DNA of 64,000 nt, from NCBI GenBank assembly GCA_949825025.1, contig OX463783.1, positions 17,519,628 through 17,583,627 of the forward strand, read 5' to 3'. This document shows positions 34,601 through 46,980 of this stretch, piece after piece. The stretch comes from Siphlonurus alternatus (Eukaryota; Arthropoda; Insecta; Ephemeroptera; Siphlonuridae). Numbering within the stretch: position 1 is the first letter of the stretch; every line of letters starts with the position of its first letter. The notes beneath the pieces were generated by a model, which saw nothing but the letters and a program-made list of their open reading frames with translations, was not told where the DNA came from and made no database searches. The translations under genes and the position numbers were made by a program.

Positions 34601-36468
34601 AATGTTTTTATTTCAAAATAAGATAAAATTAAGATTATCCCTATCATATAATAAATTAATTTATCTCATATAGTTTAATTTAAAACGATAATATTCAACT
34701 TGCACTTAATCAAAACTGCATAACAACTGAAGAAATATAAAATTTTGCCAATTTATAATAACCATGTATTATTTTTTTAGTATATACTTCATAAATTATT
34801 TCATTAATACAAAAGTCATTATTTATTATAATGGGGTTTTTTAAACGGAAAGAAAATGTTCTGTCATCTTGAAAAATATATGTTAATACCACAAAATATA
34901 TTATAGTTATTGTTATATACAAAATTGAAATTCCTCCTAGCCTGTTTGTTAAAATACCGTGTAAATAATATTATACTAAAAAACAAACTAACAGCAGGAT
35001 GTAACAGACCTCTTTAAATCTTTTAGAAATAATGATTTAAATATATATTTTTATTAATTATATATTTAAGCAATTTTATAAGTAAAAAAATATATATAAT
35101 TAATAAAAATATATATATAATATCATAATTATTATAAAAAAAAATACAAAAAGTTTAGATAAATTATTTCTATCCTTAAAATATTGTATATCTTTAAAAA
35201 AAGAACACAAAAATTCCCCCTTATCCCCCAAACTTATTGAGTATAATATGAACAATTTTAGAAGAAAAAAAAAAAGTCCAAATGAATTTTATACGATGTA
35301 ATATAAAAAATATTATGAGATATATAAATGAAAAAAATAATTTACTAAGCCTCCAGTCTATACCCATTAAAAAAATAATAAACACAGTATACAGCATAAT
35401 TAATTAAAGGCAAAAAAATAATAATTAAACACATTGTTGCTATATTTATATATATATGCTGCAAATTCATATTTTCACCATAATTCACATTTTGTAAACA
35501 AAATCTGTGAAAAATAAAACATGTTCTTTTTTATATTATATATATTTAAGATAAAAATTAAAAAAAAATATCACTGATTAAATTCACTATATTATTATGT
35601 CACAAAAATATATTATTATCTTTTTTCAATTGCCACACACACAAATCCACACTAAAATAATAAATAATAATAATAAAAATGCTGATTATACAAATTATTG
35701 ATTACAAGTTTAAATGTAGTTCACAACACACACAAAAATATTAATAAAAAATGGTGGAGGTTGGGTTCAAATTTTAATTGTTTTATTTATTGAATTATAT
35801 TATGCCTTTATAATCAGGGAAAAGTAATACATAATTACTTTTCTCTGATATAATTGTCCCAAAATAATTTTATAGATGTGAAGCTTATTATACAAAAAAA
35901 AATCACAATTGATCCTAGTATAGAAAATTAGTAATATATGGAATCTTACGCTTAAGAGTTTCTCAAGAAATTTGCAGATATTGAATTTCTGATAATCAAA
36001 AACTCATTCCTAACTGTAAGCTTCAGCTTTTATATTAAAAATGTAAGACAAATAATTTATTGATAGAAAAATGCATTATACTATATTTGTTAGTTTCATG
36101 CAAAGATTACATGATCCATCTCCAGGTTTATTTCGCAAAACTGGTGACTTTAATTCAATGTTTTTAAAATTATTTGCAAATAGATTAACGATGGAAGTAA
36201 CATATTCAATTACAGTGTAAGATTAATTTGATATTTTTATTGAAAATAGGTGTAGAATCAGATTATTGCACTTCCTATTAGAACTTTAAAATGTTACATG
36301 ACACAAAATTTCAAATTAATTTTCATAAGAAATCAGGTAAAAATATCTACAGTTTCAGTTGTTTCTTGTTATAAGATCTATTGCTAGATGAGTTCGACGA
36401 TAGGATTAAGTCCCACTAATAAAGATGGCTTAAATATAAAGAAAAGGCTGAAAAATAGGAATTTAAGC
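31638..36468. other. Very AT-rich intergenic DNA, no gene seen
   Basis: Nearly 5 kb of A/T-dominated sequence with poly-A/T runs (for example 32388-32403, 32447-32462, 33587-33596) and a small palindrome at about 35814-35857 (TCAGGGAAAAGTAAT and ATTACTTTTCTCTGA). All open frames are short, low complexity and unrecognised. Confidence 0.6.
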
Positions 36469-36472
36469 TTAA

Positions 36473-36823
36473 GGGTAAGGTAACGCCACCAATGTTAAAA
36501 AAAAATCCCTCACACAAAAATTCTGAAAAAAATTTTTTAAAATGTTCTCCTCTACACCCCCTATCAGTAGCTAAAATATCAGGTATACAAATTCGATATA
36601 GTTTTTGAGTTATGAATTTTTAAAGTTGACTACTTTAACATGGAGAAATGGAAATCCCATGTTAAATTAGTCAACTTTAAAAATTCATAACTCAAAAACT
36701 AGATCGAATTTGTATACCTGATATTTTAGCTGCTGATAAGGGGTGTAGAGGAGAACATTTCAAATTTTTTTCATAATTTTTGTGTGAGGGATTCTTTTTA
36801 ACATTGGTGGCGTTACCTTACCC
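36473..36823. mobile_element. TTAA-flanked long hairpin element E
   Basis: A 351-bp near-perfect palindrome. Arms of about 160 bp begin GGGTAAGGTAACGCCACCAA and end TTGGTGGCGTTACCTTACCC. Inside, AAATATCAGGTATACAAATT and AACTCAAAAACT recur in mirror order about a short centre near ATGGAGAAATGG. Each end abuts TTAA (36469-36472 and 36824-36827), a typical piggyBac-type target duplication. No protein is encoded. Single copy in this window. Confidence 0.85.
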
Positions 36824-36827
36824 TTAA

Positions 36828-38324
36828 ATGAGGATAAAATTTTCTTTTGCAACAATTATATATTATATAAATATAATGATGGGTTTCTTAATTGCTAATA
36901 AGCATTGTAAATCTTTAACAATTAATAATAAAATATAAATTTTCCTTAAAAAAAAAACACTTAACTGGAATTTAAGTCTCCAAGTAGGAGCCTGCATGCC
37001 AAGCGAAGATAATAACGGTCACATTGTTTTAAATTCCACTTTGGGGCAGCATGGACGATTCAATTACATTACTTGATTTGTTAGCACTACACCAGTCCTA
37101 TTTAATTACAATCTCTCTGAAGCAAAGTATAAAAGAAGAGCACCAGACTACATATATCTCAAAATGTTTGAGTTCATCATAATTATACCTAGACTGCGTG
37201 AAACAGAGCAGGACTAAAGTTTATGCTGTCTCGAGGTATGTTTTTTTTCTTGCCATCATTCCTGCAATGCTGTCGTTCTTTATTAATGTCTTTTAACATA
37301 ACTTGGAAATCAAGGCAAACCGGAAACTATAATATACAAGACGTCGGGCTATTATGGCTTGATTGCAATTAAAACTATGGTTCAGAGATTTTGCAATAGT
37401 GTTGATAGACTCGATCGTTATTCAGCTATTATAATTGAAGAATTAAAAAAAAAAAAAACAGTCCTAAAGATTTTACGATAGAACTTCAATCAGATTTAAA
37501 ACTTTTTCGCGGGCTATAACATCATATTTTCTATTCACAAGATGTCACTTTATTTCAGGCAAGAAAGAAATAGTTTTACTTTTAACCAATAGATGTCACT
37601 GTACATAATATTCATGACGTAAAAGTTTGAAGTAGAATTTTTTTCTTGGCATTTATTTTCAACACCCCCGCACTAGATTGGACGTGATGTCCATTTTTCA
37701 TTGCCCGACTAAAAACTGGGATAAAAACCTTTTTGAGCAGCAAGCTCTTCAAGTGATGGATGGAGTTAAAATGGGAACCGTGTAACGCCAGTATTTGACC
37801 CAGCCATTACTTTAATTTTTTTTTATACTTTTTATTAAACATTTGGATATTTAAGTAAAAATGCATTTCTTGACATCGATTTTTTTTTCCACCCTTTAAT
37901 TTTTAAAAGTAAAATTGATAGATTTCAGGCTATTTTTCATACAATTGAGTTAATTAGTGCTATAACTATTATAATTGAGATTTTTTAATGCCTAATTATT
38001 ATATAATTATAGAATAATTATAATACACGAAAATTATTTCAGAACAAAAACAATTTATTATTTTAATTAAAAACTTACGACATCAATTCTTTAATTTTTT
38101 TATGAAATCAGCATATCATGAATTAAATAATTAATGTAATTAATTAAATGGTTAGAGATATCAAATGCACATAATTAATATACAGACTTAAATTTATAAT
38201 TAACGCATTATGAGGATATATTGAACGAAACAGTAATACATTATAATAATATACCCTTGATCAAACAGCTAACAGATATACCAAGCATATATAATACACA
38301 AGTGCATATATTATATATTTTCAA
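36828..38324. other. Intergenic, no gene recognised
   Basis: Contains GTTTATGCTGTCTCGAGGTA at about 37219-37238, resembling a family L terminus, and otherwise unremarkable sequence. A short frame at 37049-37174 has no recognisable content. Confidence 0.4.
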
Positions 38325-38430
38325 GGATCGGATGCGGATGCAGATGCAAGATGCACACGGATGCGCAAAAATGGGCTTGCATCCGCATCCGTGCATCCCA
38401 AATGCACAAGGGAAAATAAATTTGCATCCA
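38325..38430. repeat. GGATGC-rich palindromic repeat J, truncated copy
   Basis: Dense GGATGC/GCATCC hexamers: GGATCGGATGCGGATGCAGA, then ACACGGATGCGCAAAAATGG and TGCATCCGCATCCGTGCATC. The first 50 bp match 38575-38625 almost exactly. It ends in plain AT-rich DNA without the closing end seen in the second copy. Confidence 0.85.
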
Positions 38431-38572
38431 TTTTACACTTTTTTTCTCTTTTTTTATCAGGTTTTTTGCTAATGGCCTTTAAATCAATCTTATAACACGA
38501 GGTATATTTTTTAAATTTATTTGCCACTTGTCGTTTAAAATTGCAAGAAACAAAAGTGTATTATAAAAACCA

Positions 38573-38786
38573 AGGATCGGATGCAGATGCAAGATGCACA
38601 CGGATGCGCAAAAATGGGCTTACATCCGCATCCATGCATCCCACAGATGCACGGGAAAAAACAATGCATCTGGATGCGCATCCCAGATGCATGAAAAATA
38701 AATTTGCATCTGGATGCGCATCCATGGATACACGAAAAATTAATTTGCATCTGGATGCACGAAAAAAACGCGTGCATCCGGTCCCT
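38573..38786. repeat. GGATGC-rich palindromic repeat J, fuller copy
   Basis: About 214 bp opening AAGGATCGGATGCAGATGCA and closing CGTGCATCCGGTCCCT, whose reverse complement (AGGGACCGGATGC) mirrors the opening. The interior carries repeated AAATTTGCATCTGGATGCGC units. Short open frames full of His/Cys/Met/Ala on both strands are artefacts of the hexamer. Confidence 0.85.
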
Positions 38787-39519
38787 GTATAGTATACTTA
38801 CCTTAAAATAATAGAAAGCATTATATAATTAATATTGAACTTGAAAGTATTTAACAATAAAATGTACAAAGAGAAAAAAGTAATACATCAAGTAGCCGTC
38901 TTTTCAAGGTTTTTTATTGACACGGAGACAAAAGTTGGATTTTCCAGTAGACAACTTTTGCTCGCATTTATACAAGGATATCCGTAATACGAACACCTGC
39001 ATATATAACAAGATAATATCCATGAGACGGTTCATGTGAATTCATGATCACCACTGATTCATTCAGATACCGTGTAAATGTATTCAATGTAAAAGATAAT
39101 AAGCTATTTATTTATTCAATGTCAATTAGCATTGAAATAATAAATAGCATGCAGTAAAACGTTTGATGGTGATTTATATCAGTTTGTTAATTCAATGGTT
39201 TTTGTATATAAAAAAAGTATAATTAGTTTATTTAAGCTACAGTCAAATTGATTTAAATATACTTAAACCAGAAGTTCTAGTTTTTGTGCTTTTCATACTT
39301 AATTTTAAAACTCTATACGCTCGAGACAGTCCAGACAAAGCTTTTGTTACCCCGGACCATTTCTGGTTTCTGGATGGTTTTCACACTATGCTGGATATAT
39401 AGGCGTGGTGAACTTCAATTCTTCGGTAATGGCAATTGTTTCCCTTACCTCCACCGAAACTTCAAATAATTAACAAGGGGGCATACTGCATGACCAAAAT
39501 GTGTCAACTGCCCCAAAAT

Positions 39520-39521
<2 letters not shown>
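38787..39521. other. Intergenic with fragments of repeats
   Basis: 39239-39255 holds ACAGTCAAATTGATTT, a lone family K end. 39316-39420 has family L-like pieces (CTCGAGACAGTCCAGAC, ATATAGGCGTGGTGAACTT). 39489-39520 matches 27126-27157. No gene seen. Confidence 0.45.

Positions 39522-39580
<59 letters not shown>
39522..39580. repeat. (TCAA)n microsatellite
   Basis: About 59 bp of AATC/TCAA repeats directly after a 32-bp segment shared with 27126-27157. It may be the simple-repeat tail of a dispersed element. Confidence 0.95.
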
Positions 39581-39581
<1 letters not shown>

Positions 39582-39859
39582 TAATTAACCCTTACCGCAC
39601 TGAATATACAGCGTTTATAAATCTGTCAGGAGTAACGAAAGCTTTTTTTTAATTGTCTTGAATTGTAACCATCTACTTCAACTCCACATGATTTGCTATA
39701 GAGCAAACGAAGAAATGCATATTCAAATTTGGGAGAGCTAAAATAATCACCCAGTCTTACCATCCATAAAAAAATGAAGAAACTCAGTTCAACTTGTCTT
39801 CATAGATTAATGCATCAAAATGGTTAAAAACAAAGAAGAGGTCATGCAAGAGTACTGAA

Positions 39860-40160
39860 GTATACACCTCGAGACACCATGAATTCTACCCCAGTTCCGG
39901 TTAGGGTGACGCCAAGCAGTGTATAAAAGCGCAGTGAACCTAAAGCTGGTATTACTCGATACAATTTTCCCTTAAAAGAAAACTTCAACTTTATTTGTTC
40001 GTATTGAGATGAGATTTTCTTGTAAGGAAAAATTGTATTCAAATTTGTATCATGTAATCCAGGCTTTAAAATTTTAGGGATTGTTTCAGACTGCATGAAT
40101 GCTCTTCTTACCTCCCCCCTAATTTTTAATCTGCATATCTTTGTATTTTTCAGCTGCAAA
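39860..40160 (+). mobile_element. MITE family L copy split by a family G element
   Basis: The left end TATACACCTCGAGACACCAT then GAATTCTACCCC matches family L. After about 80 bp it is interrupted by the family G element at 39944-40065, then CATATCTTTGTATTTTTCAG resembles the family L interior again. The right terminus was not found. Boundaries approximate. Confidence 0.5.
39944..40065. mobile_element. MITE family G nested in family L
   Basis: Ends AGCTGGTATTACTCGATACA and GTATCATGTAATCCAGGCT are inverted. The interior ACAATTTTCCCTTAAAAGAA and TTCTTGTAAGGAAAAATTGT is the family G signature. About 122 bp, slightly deleted relative to the 144-146 bp copies. Confidence 0.7.
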
Positions 40161-41627
40161 CGCCAGCAAATAAAGCATGGTTATATATATAGTTCATAAT
40201 ATATTGAGGTTTACATAGACTCTTTTTAATCAGCTTCTTTAATTTTACTCCAAGACTAACCTCAGTGTTTTAGTAAATTTACACTTAAATGGTGAATTTT
40301 GATTAAGAATTATATTTTAAAATCTTGCTAAAGAATAAATCATTAGGTAGTTTTTATATTTATAAAATTGTCAGATTGTAAAAAAACACTACTAAATTTG
40401 GATAAAAAAAAAGTTATAAAATATACTTAAACGTACAACATATCACATTGAAGTTAAGTTTATTTATTTACCAAAAATACGATTATTTAAGTAAATATTT
40501 ATAAACAGACACAATAACATCTATCCAAAAAGATGGTCTCTATAGTGAAATTAAACTAATATCCTAATTGCTAATCCTGTATTGAGAAATAATTTTTTTT
40601 AAATTACTTGATAATTACATTAATAATTTAATTAAATCAAATCTAAATATTTCTTGATTATTAAACTTTTTACCATTTATTTCTATCACAATAATTTATA
40701 ATTATACAACAGTATTCTCATAAACTCTTTAGTGCCGTAAGAATAACACAGGCGTAGAAGAAGTTGCATACTTTACAGGGGTATACAGAGACGACTCTTT
40801 AGTGTTCTGAAAGAAGTTTAAATTTTCTCACCCTACTTTTTTTTTAAAAAAAATATATAATTTATTTTTTATCATGCTAGAATGAAGTAATACCTTTATT
40901 TATTGCATCATTTTAAATCCATTATTTATAAGAAGATACTTAAATATATAAATACGGGTCGTCATAAAAGGACATATTTGATCCTTTATAAAGCTGCTAT
41001 ACACATGATATAATTTATTTGGCCTTTACATTCTTTGTTGTTCGTTAACTCGTTTTGCTTATTTCACTTCAAATTAAATTTCATCATGCAGCCATTTGTG
41101 TTACACAGCATATTTTTATTTCTCACGTATACCATTCTATATATAAAAATAAAACAACGAAATATATATATTAATGGAAGTGGAAGTAAAGAAGATAAGC
41201 GTCAAATGTTTTATTTTTTTTAACAAAAATATACTTTAGCTCCACCCTTTTGTATGTAAGAAAAGTTTGAGCACGTATACACTCGTGTCCGGAAAAGTTC
41301 CCTGACCAACAGATTGTTTGTTCGACACTATCGCCATCTGTTGGCAAGTAATTTTTTTTATTATTTATTTTTACTTAACTGAGTTTATGGAGTTGGGGGT
41401 CAATGACATTAGACCTGAACTTCCCGGCTCTTCGTGGTGCCCTTCCCCGTTGCTTAAAATTTTTTATAATTATTAGGGTTGTTATTTTTTTGTGTTGTTA
41501 CACATTTGAGAAATTTTAAGAAATTTTAAATTTATGGATTTTCGTGGGTTATGACAGAAAAATTACAATTTGCAAATTAGTTTAACTTAATTTTTGTCCT
41601 AAATTAACCCAATTGTAGAGTATACAA
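40161..41627. other. Intergenic, no gene recognised
   Basis: AT-rich. CTTCCCGGCTCTTCGTGGTG at about 41420 shares CCCGGCTCTTCGT with about 46264, and CGCCATCTGTTGGCAAG at 41331 resembles a common arthropod repeat motif. Both are probably fragments of a dispersed element. Confidence 0.4.
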
Positions 41628-41858
41628 CAGTCAAATTAAATTAATTTGATATTCCTTCCAAAAGTAGTCATCAGAAGTGTGAAGTTTGTGGCTATTCTTT
41701 TTTATAATTCAGTTTTTAAACTTTAAAGAGTATTATAGTTTAAAATTAGAATTATTGACCTATGAAATTGCAATACTGAGGTACGAATATGAAAGCCAAA
41801 GACCTTACATACTTCCGACTACTTCCGATCTTACAAACTTGACATTTACTTGACTATA
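41628..41858. mobile_element. MITE family K, degraded copy
   Basis: Left end CAGTCAAATTAAATTAATTT then CCTTCCAAAAGTAGTCATC; right end CATACTTCCGACTACTTCCG and TTGACTATA. Organisation is the same as the intact copy at 58501-58717 but with substitutions in the GGAAGT motifs. Confidence 0.65.
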
Positions 41859-41975
41859 ATATAAATGGTGATGACACAAGTGACATTTGATCAGATTAAC
41901 AATTTTTCAGCTCTTTGTGACCCCAATTTAGTGTTGCATATCTGTGACTGACAATGAGAGAACCATGTAAATTAA

Positions 41976-42119
41976 AGCCTGTATTACACCATACAATTTT
42001 GTATACAATTTTTCCTTGCAAGAAAATTTCATCTCCATACAAACAAATGGAGTTCAAGTTTTCTTGAAAGGAAAAATTGTATACAATAGTTGTAAAAATT
42101 GTATCGTGTAATACCGGCT
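41976..42119. mobile_element. MITE family G, copy with TAA duplication
   Basis: A 144-bp inverted repeat from AGCCTGTATTACACCATACA to GTATCGTGTAATACCGGCT. Arms include CAATTTTTCCTTGCAAGAAA and TTCTTGAAAGGAAAAATTGT. It is flanked by TAA on both sides (41973-41975, 42120-42122), a 3-bp duplication compatible with PIF/Harbinger-type insertion. Confidence 0.85.
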
Positions 42120-43454
42120 TAAGAACGATTAGTATTGAGTATTGATGGAGGATGTTCTACCAAATACGATGAACAGCGTCACCGTGACTCTGGCCACCAC
42201 GTGGTGTCTCAATGGTCGGTTTTCCCACTTTTCTCGCGGCAATAACGCCCTTAACGCAAACTTGCATGGACCCGACTTTGAGCGTATGAAGATAATCGAA
42301 AATGAAGTATAGCTGAATTGAACAGAACATAACCAAAGATATGAAATATATATTCATATTTGCAATTTATAATAAATTCATAACATTTAAAACAACTTAA
42401 TCGTCTAGTAGTAAATTTCAAGGTGTCAGCTGAATACTTCTGGGATATTCATAAACAAGCATTGAATAAAGTGTTTCTAAGAATTACCTCAGGAAATAAT
42501 ATTATTGTAAACATACATTGACCTTTTTCAGTTACTACAAGTTCATGTTTATATTATCATATTATGAACAGAAGTTCCCAGAATAATTACACTAATAAAA
42601 GTACATTTTTACTACAACGAAGTGCACTTAAGACTTTTTTTATTGTTTATTACTTTTGAGCCAATTTAAATGTTTTTTTATTTTTTATATATATTTTTCA
42701 TTCATATCAACAAAAGTTGAACAGAGCTTTCTCTGATCTAATATGAAATATTAAAGATTCTGCTTGTAGTTTTGTTTTGCAATGACCAAGAATAGAGTTG
42801 ATCAAAATTGTAAAATTACCAAAATACTAATAAAACATTTGAATAATTGAAAAGAAAATTATTAGGAAATTTTTATGTATATAATAATATATTATTAAAT
42901 TATAAACTCAACCAAATAATATGCAGTTATTTATTATATGAAACGTATTTATGAAATTAAGCATAATAAAAGGGAAAAAAATAAATAAGCGAGTCAAAAT
43001 AATATGTTGGCTGAATGATTAAATATTATTTTGACTCCTCAGAAACAGTATATAAGTGCAAATTTTAATGAAATGAGACAAGCATAAAAGAGAATAACTT
43101 TCATAAAAATTCGTATTAAAACATCGAGCTGCAATCCTGAAATGATTATTTTTTAATACATCCAAATACGAGTATTGTGAGTGATGTTTGAAGTACAATA
43201 TGCTGAAAAAAAATATTGAAATTTTGAATCTCCATCTCTAACTAATAATACGATTAAATTCACAGCCAAAGATATTATTTCTATACATATGATTTTTCAA
43301 ATGTGTAAAACAAAATAACTTTTATCTAATCATATATATATAAAACAAGTAAAATTACAATAATAAAATTTCAATGTGGTAAAACGAGTTCATATAAATT
43401 TTTTCAAGTGATAATTACTTGAAAATAGTTTGTTTCCTGATAAAAATAAGTGAC
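42120..43454. other. Intergenic, no gene recognised
   Basis: 42186-42215 (TCTGGCCACCACGTGGTGTC) resembles a family L end. The remainder is AT-rich with no coding signal. Confidence 0.4.
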
Positions 43455-43667
43455 GTACACCTCTGGACACCACGAACGTTACTCCAGATTTGTTTATAGA
43501 CGTTACCACGCAGAATATGTAGGCGTGGTAAATCAAAACACTTTTGATATTATAGGTAGACTGGGTACTCTTCTTACAAAGTTTCAAATTACATATATCT
43601 ATGTCTATTGGAACTGCAGCTCTAGCAAGTGAGGCAAGAGATAAGTTTATGCAGTCCAGATGGGTAC
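43455..43667 (+). mobile_element. MITE family L, best copy
   Basis: About 213 bp. The left end GTACACCTCTGGACACCACG then AACGTTACTCC and the right end AAGTTTATGCAGTCCAGATG then GGTAC form a 20-23 bp imperfect inverted repeat. The interior has GTAGGCGTGGTAAATCAAAA and CAAAGTTTCAAATTACATAT. Open frames across it on both strands are not genes. Confidence 0.65.
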
Positions 43668-44189
43668 ATATATGGCGTTTAAGCAGGCACATAATTTAAG
43701 TAAGATTATAGCAGTTTCCGTTTGAAATTCAGTTAACATTGAAAGTATCAAAATTACCAGCGAATTACTTCACGACAGTTAGACTTTAACTCTCGCTTGA
43801 AAGAGTGTATATGTTACTATAATAGATTTAATGATATATTTTCACCTTCTGTGCAAATTAAGTTTACAATAGTGGACCTTGATTTGGACCAGCACGTGGC
43901 GTCACAACAAGAGACAAAGGTCTTAAAATGGCCTCAGGTCATTCTTGACCTTTAGATTTTTTAATTGGATTTTAATGGAAGTGAACTGTTGTCAATCATT
44001 TTTAGAGTTCAACAATATTATTAAAATTGAAATTAAGATATATTTTGTATTGTTATATAAGCTGTAAACAAAGTTGGTTGTGAGAGAATTCTCTATCCCA
44101 AATACTTTGTAAAAAATAAAAATGTTGGTTTTAAAATAGATTAATTATTTTTTAGCATAGTTTTTAATGTTTTTTATTATTATAAAATT
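43668..44189. other. Intergenic, no gene recognised
   Basis: Nothing identified apart from GACCAGCACGTGGCGTCACA at about 43888-43907. Confidence 0.4.
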
Positions 44190-44241
44190 AAGAATGGCCG
44201 TACGGCCAAACATTGCCTATAATAAAGAAATTATTCTATTC
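44190..44241 (+). mobile_element. LINE 3' end fragment
   Basis: AAGAATGGCCGTACGGCCAA, ACATTGCCTATAATAAAG and AAATTATTCTATTCTAT match, in the same order, the minus-strand reading of 61366-61415. That copy also runs into repeated TATTC. It is a severely 5'-truncated non-LTR retrotransposon end. Confidence 0.75.
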
Positions 44242-45617
44242 TATATTATATAATAAATAATTTAAACTAATGTTATATACCATACAAAAGCCATGCAAGG
44301 TTATATAATTATTTGTCGGTCAAAATAAAATATTTTTTTCAAGATCTTAATACAATTTTAATATAACATAGTAAATTACAAATAATTAATTTAATGTTCA
44401 ATCCCCTGTAAGATTTTTTTTTTAAACAATATTTGTTACCATATCAAATTTCAGTACAAAAACGTTCCACAACCTATTTCTTTGACTTAAACTTATAATT
44501 TTTTAATACCAGATGTAGTACTCTACTCAATTCAATGCTGGAATTTCATATAAAAATGAATTTGGTAAAAATTTAATTTTAAATTAATTTTTGTAACGTT
44601 TTTTTCGTAAATATAAAATCTTTTTACACAATCAAGAATCACAGCTAAACGTAATATCACCTGTACATATGGTTAATCGGATTCATGACTTGATTTGACA
44701 TTTCTATAGTAAATATGTTTATATTTTTTAATTTAACCCTATTGGGTACTTCTATTTACTAATTACATACTATTTTAATAGTAAATATCCCAGTAATATA
44801 ATTATACAAAATCAAGTGTCTATTTTTTTTATATATAACTTCCGAAATGATTATAAAATTATTATTATATATATGATATGGTAATACATTCTAAAGAATT
44901 CTTATTATAATGTCGTGCAAGAATAAATAAGGCTGGCTTGTTATATAGCTGCCAGCAAGTTTACTTGGCAAGGCCAAATTAGCCCCTCTATGCTCTCCTT
45001 TCACTGCAGACAGTAAAGTTGCCAGCGAGAGGTGGGAGTACGTAATATGACAAGGTCCGATTTGTCGTTTCCGAATTTAAACAAAGAAAAAAAAATATAA
45101 TCTTGAGGTATTACTTGACCTAATACTCATAAAGCATGAACTTTTTTATATATATTTTACGTTTTTTATAAAGGTCTACTGGTAATAATTATCACGTTAT
45201 AAAGGTTATTACATTTTTTTTTAATTATAATGGATTATGTAAAGAAAAATATAATATTACCTTTCATAGTACCTATATGCCTATTTAAAAAAAAGTCTTA
45301 AGTTAATGTTTGTTTTTTTGGCAAGATTTTAAAGGTTAAATTCTATATTTTATACTGGTAAAAGTGAAGCAAATCTATTAAATTAGCAGTATTCATATCA
45401 TAAATTAATTTCAATTACCCATAAAACGTATATTAACTAAGTTTATTAATTGAGATCATGAACATTAAAACCAATGATGGTGAAATAGCAATGTTATTAT
45501 ACTCTAGCTATTTTTATTGAAAAGTGGGAGGGAGGATGAGTGGGGGGGGGAATCTAGAAAAGGATCATTAAAATATTGAGATCAAACCAAAACTCAAATT
45601 AGTGATATTAAAACATA
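44242..45617. other. Intergenic, no gene recognised
   Basis: Mostly AT-rich. A GC-richer patch at about 44930-45060 contains TGCCAGCAAGTTTACTTGGC and AGTAAAGTTGCCAGCGAG, suggesting another short unrecognised inverted-repeat element. Confidence 0.4.
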
Positions 45618-45929
45618 AATGGAGTATTGACCTTAAAATTTTTTATTGCAGAAATGGATAGAGCGTGCAAAGTTATGCTCCCCTGATTTTTTTCAGATTT
45701 TTTTGAGCCCGGGAACTATTTTTAAAAAATTATTGAAAATCCTTTTTGTGACGTCACGCGGCGGCAAGTTAACAAGTTTTGTTAAGGAGCGGCGTCTCGT
45801 GACGTCACAAAAAGAACTTTCAATAATTTTTTAAAAATAGTTCCCGGGCTCTAAAAAAATCTGAAAAAAATCAGGGTAGCACGCTTTAGCCATTTCTGCA
45901 ATAAAAACATTTGAGGTCAATACTCTATT
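45618..45929. mobile_element. MITE family C, copy 3
   Basis: About 312 bp from AATGGAGTATTGACCTTAAA to TTGAGGTCAATACTCTATT, with a centre of GTGACGTCACGCGGCGGCAA and GGCGTCTCGTGACGTCAC. Nearly identical arms to copy 4 at 51673. An open frame inside (45646-45834) is an artefact. Confidence 0.9.
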
Positions 45930-46540
45930 AATTTGATTTCTATGTCTTGCAAAAATAACACAATAATAGCTCCTTTGGGTTATAATTTATAATACACTGA
46001 TTAATTTAGATTTCAAATTTTAATTACAACATCATCATTAGGAGTGAATCCAAAAGAATAATTTGAGCTATAATATAATAATATAAATATAAATGTTTAA
46101 GTAAAATCACAAAATTCAAAAAATAAATTCATTATTAGCATTAGGTGGTTAAAAAAGGGTATCCCAATTCACATAACTACATTTAATAAGCTCTTTTTTT
46201 TTTTTAACTGAACCCTAGTATAGGGTACTGGCCACATTTAAGTGACTGAATTGAATTTAACCTCCCGGCTCTTCGTAGACCCTGTAACTACATAAAAGTG
46301 TTCAGCCATTCAAATAGATTACTATTGTACCAAATATTTTAACGAAATTAAGCTACTAAAAATTAAACAGAGTGTGAGCTATTTTCCCGTAGTTAAGGTC
46401 AATGTTAAATAACATGAAGAAGTTGGTTGCTTATATTACATATATATGTTATACAAACCATTATATATAAAATGAAAATCTCAAAGGAAAGGAAGAGGGG
46501 GTAGTGACTTAAATATAAATTTTCCAGGAGAGAGGGCAAG
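45930..46540. other. Intergenic, no gene recognised
   Basis: Contains CCTCCCGGCTCTTCGTAGAC at about 46261, shared in part with 41420, and AT-rich sequence. Confidence 0.4.
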
Positions 46541-46906
46541 AGGACATAAAGGACCAAGAGATGGCGCTGACGTCTGAAAATTTTGCTCTTTGCATCGATG
46601 ATACGGCAATACCTATAGCATGGGGAGAATCACAAAAATTATCAAATTTTTAGGAAAGAAATCACTTACGAAGTTGAAATATATATTTTTTTTTTTCCGA
46701 AAGTATTTGACAACTAATTACGGTGTTGTCATTTCTGTAACATTATGCTGTGGCTGCTGACAGAACATTTACATGATTTTACAATGTTAATCATATATTA
46801 TACAGCAATCCTCGTCAGACGCACGTAGTTCCATCAGTTACCACTAGGTTCGTACTAACTTTATGACGCCATTGACACTGTCCATGCATTTCACCAGACG
46901 TCTTCT
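46541..46906 (-). repeat. Dispersed repeat I, inverse copy
   Basis: Reverse-complement counterpart of 27543-27909, with only scattered substitutions and small indels. It reads AGGACATAAAGGACCAAGAG at one edge and ACTTTATGACGCCATTGACA near the other. The same boundary next to the TGTCCT motif in both copies marks a real element end. Confidence 0.85.
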
Positions 46907-46980
46907 ACCATAAGATCATAAAACAAAAACAATTCTGTGGATTATTTCTTTCTTTCTTTTTTTCTTCCTCTTTTTAACTC

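Noticed and set aside
37049..37174. Short ATG frame MDDSITLLDLLALHQ
   Set aside because: Too short, no homology recognised, no neighbouring exons.
38321..38792. His/Cys/Ala/Met-rich open frames on both strands
   Set aside because: Artefacts of the GGATGC hexamer repeat.
39522..39580. Regular repeats as a possible CRISPR array
   Set aside because: It is a 4-bp microsatellite without spacers, in a eukaryotic genome.
39842..40159. 105-codon minus-strand open frame
   Set aside because: It covers a family L element with a nested family G element; chance frame.
43390..43692. 100-codon minus-strand open frame and its plus-strand counterpart
   Set aside because: Both overlap the family L element at 43455-43667.
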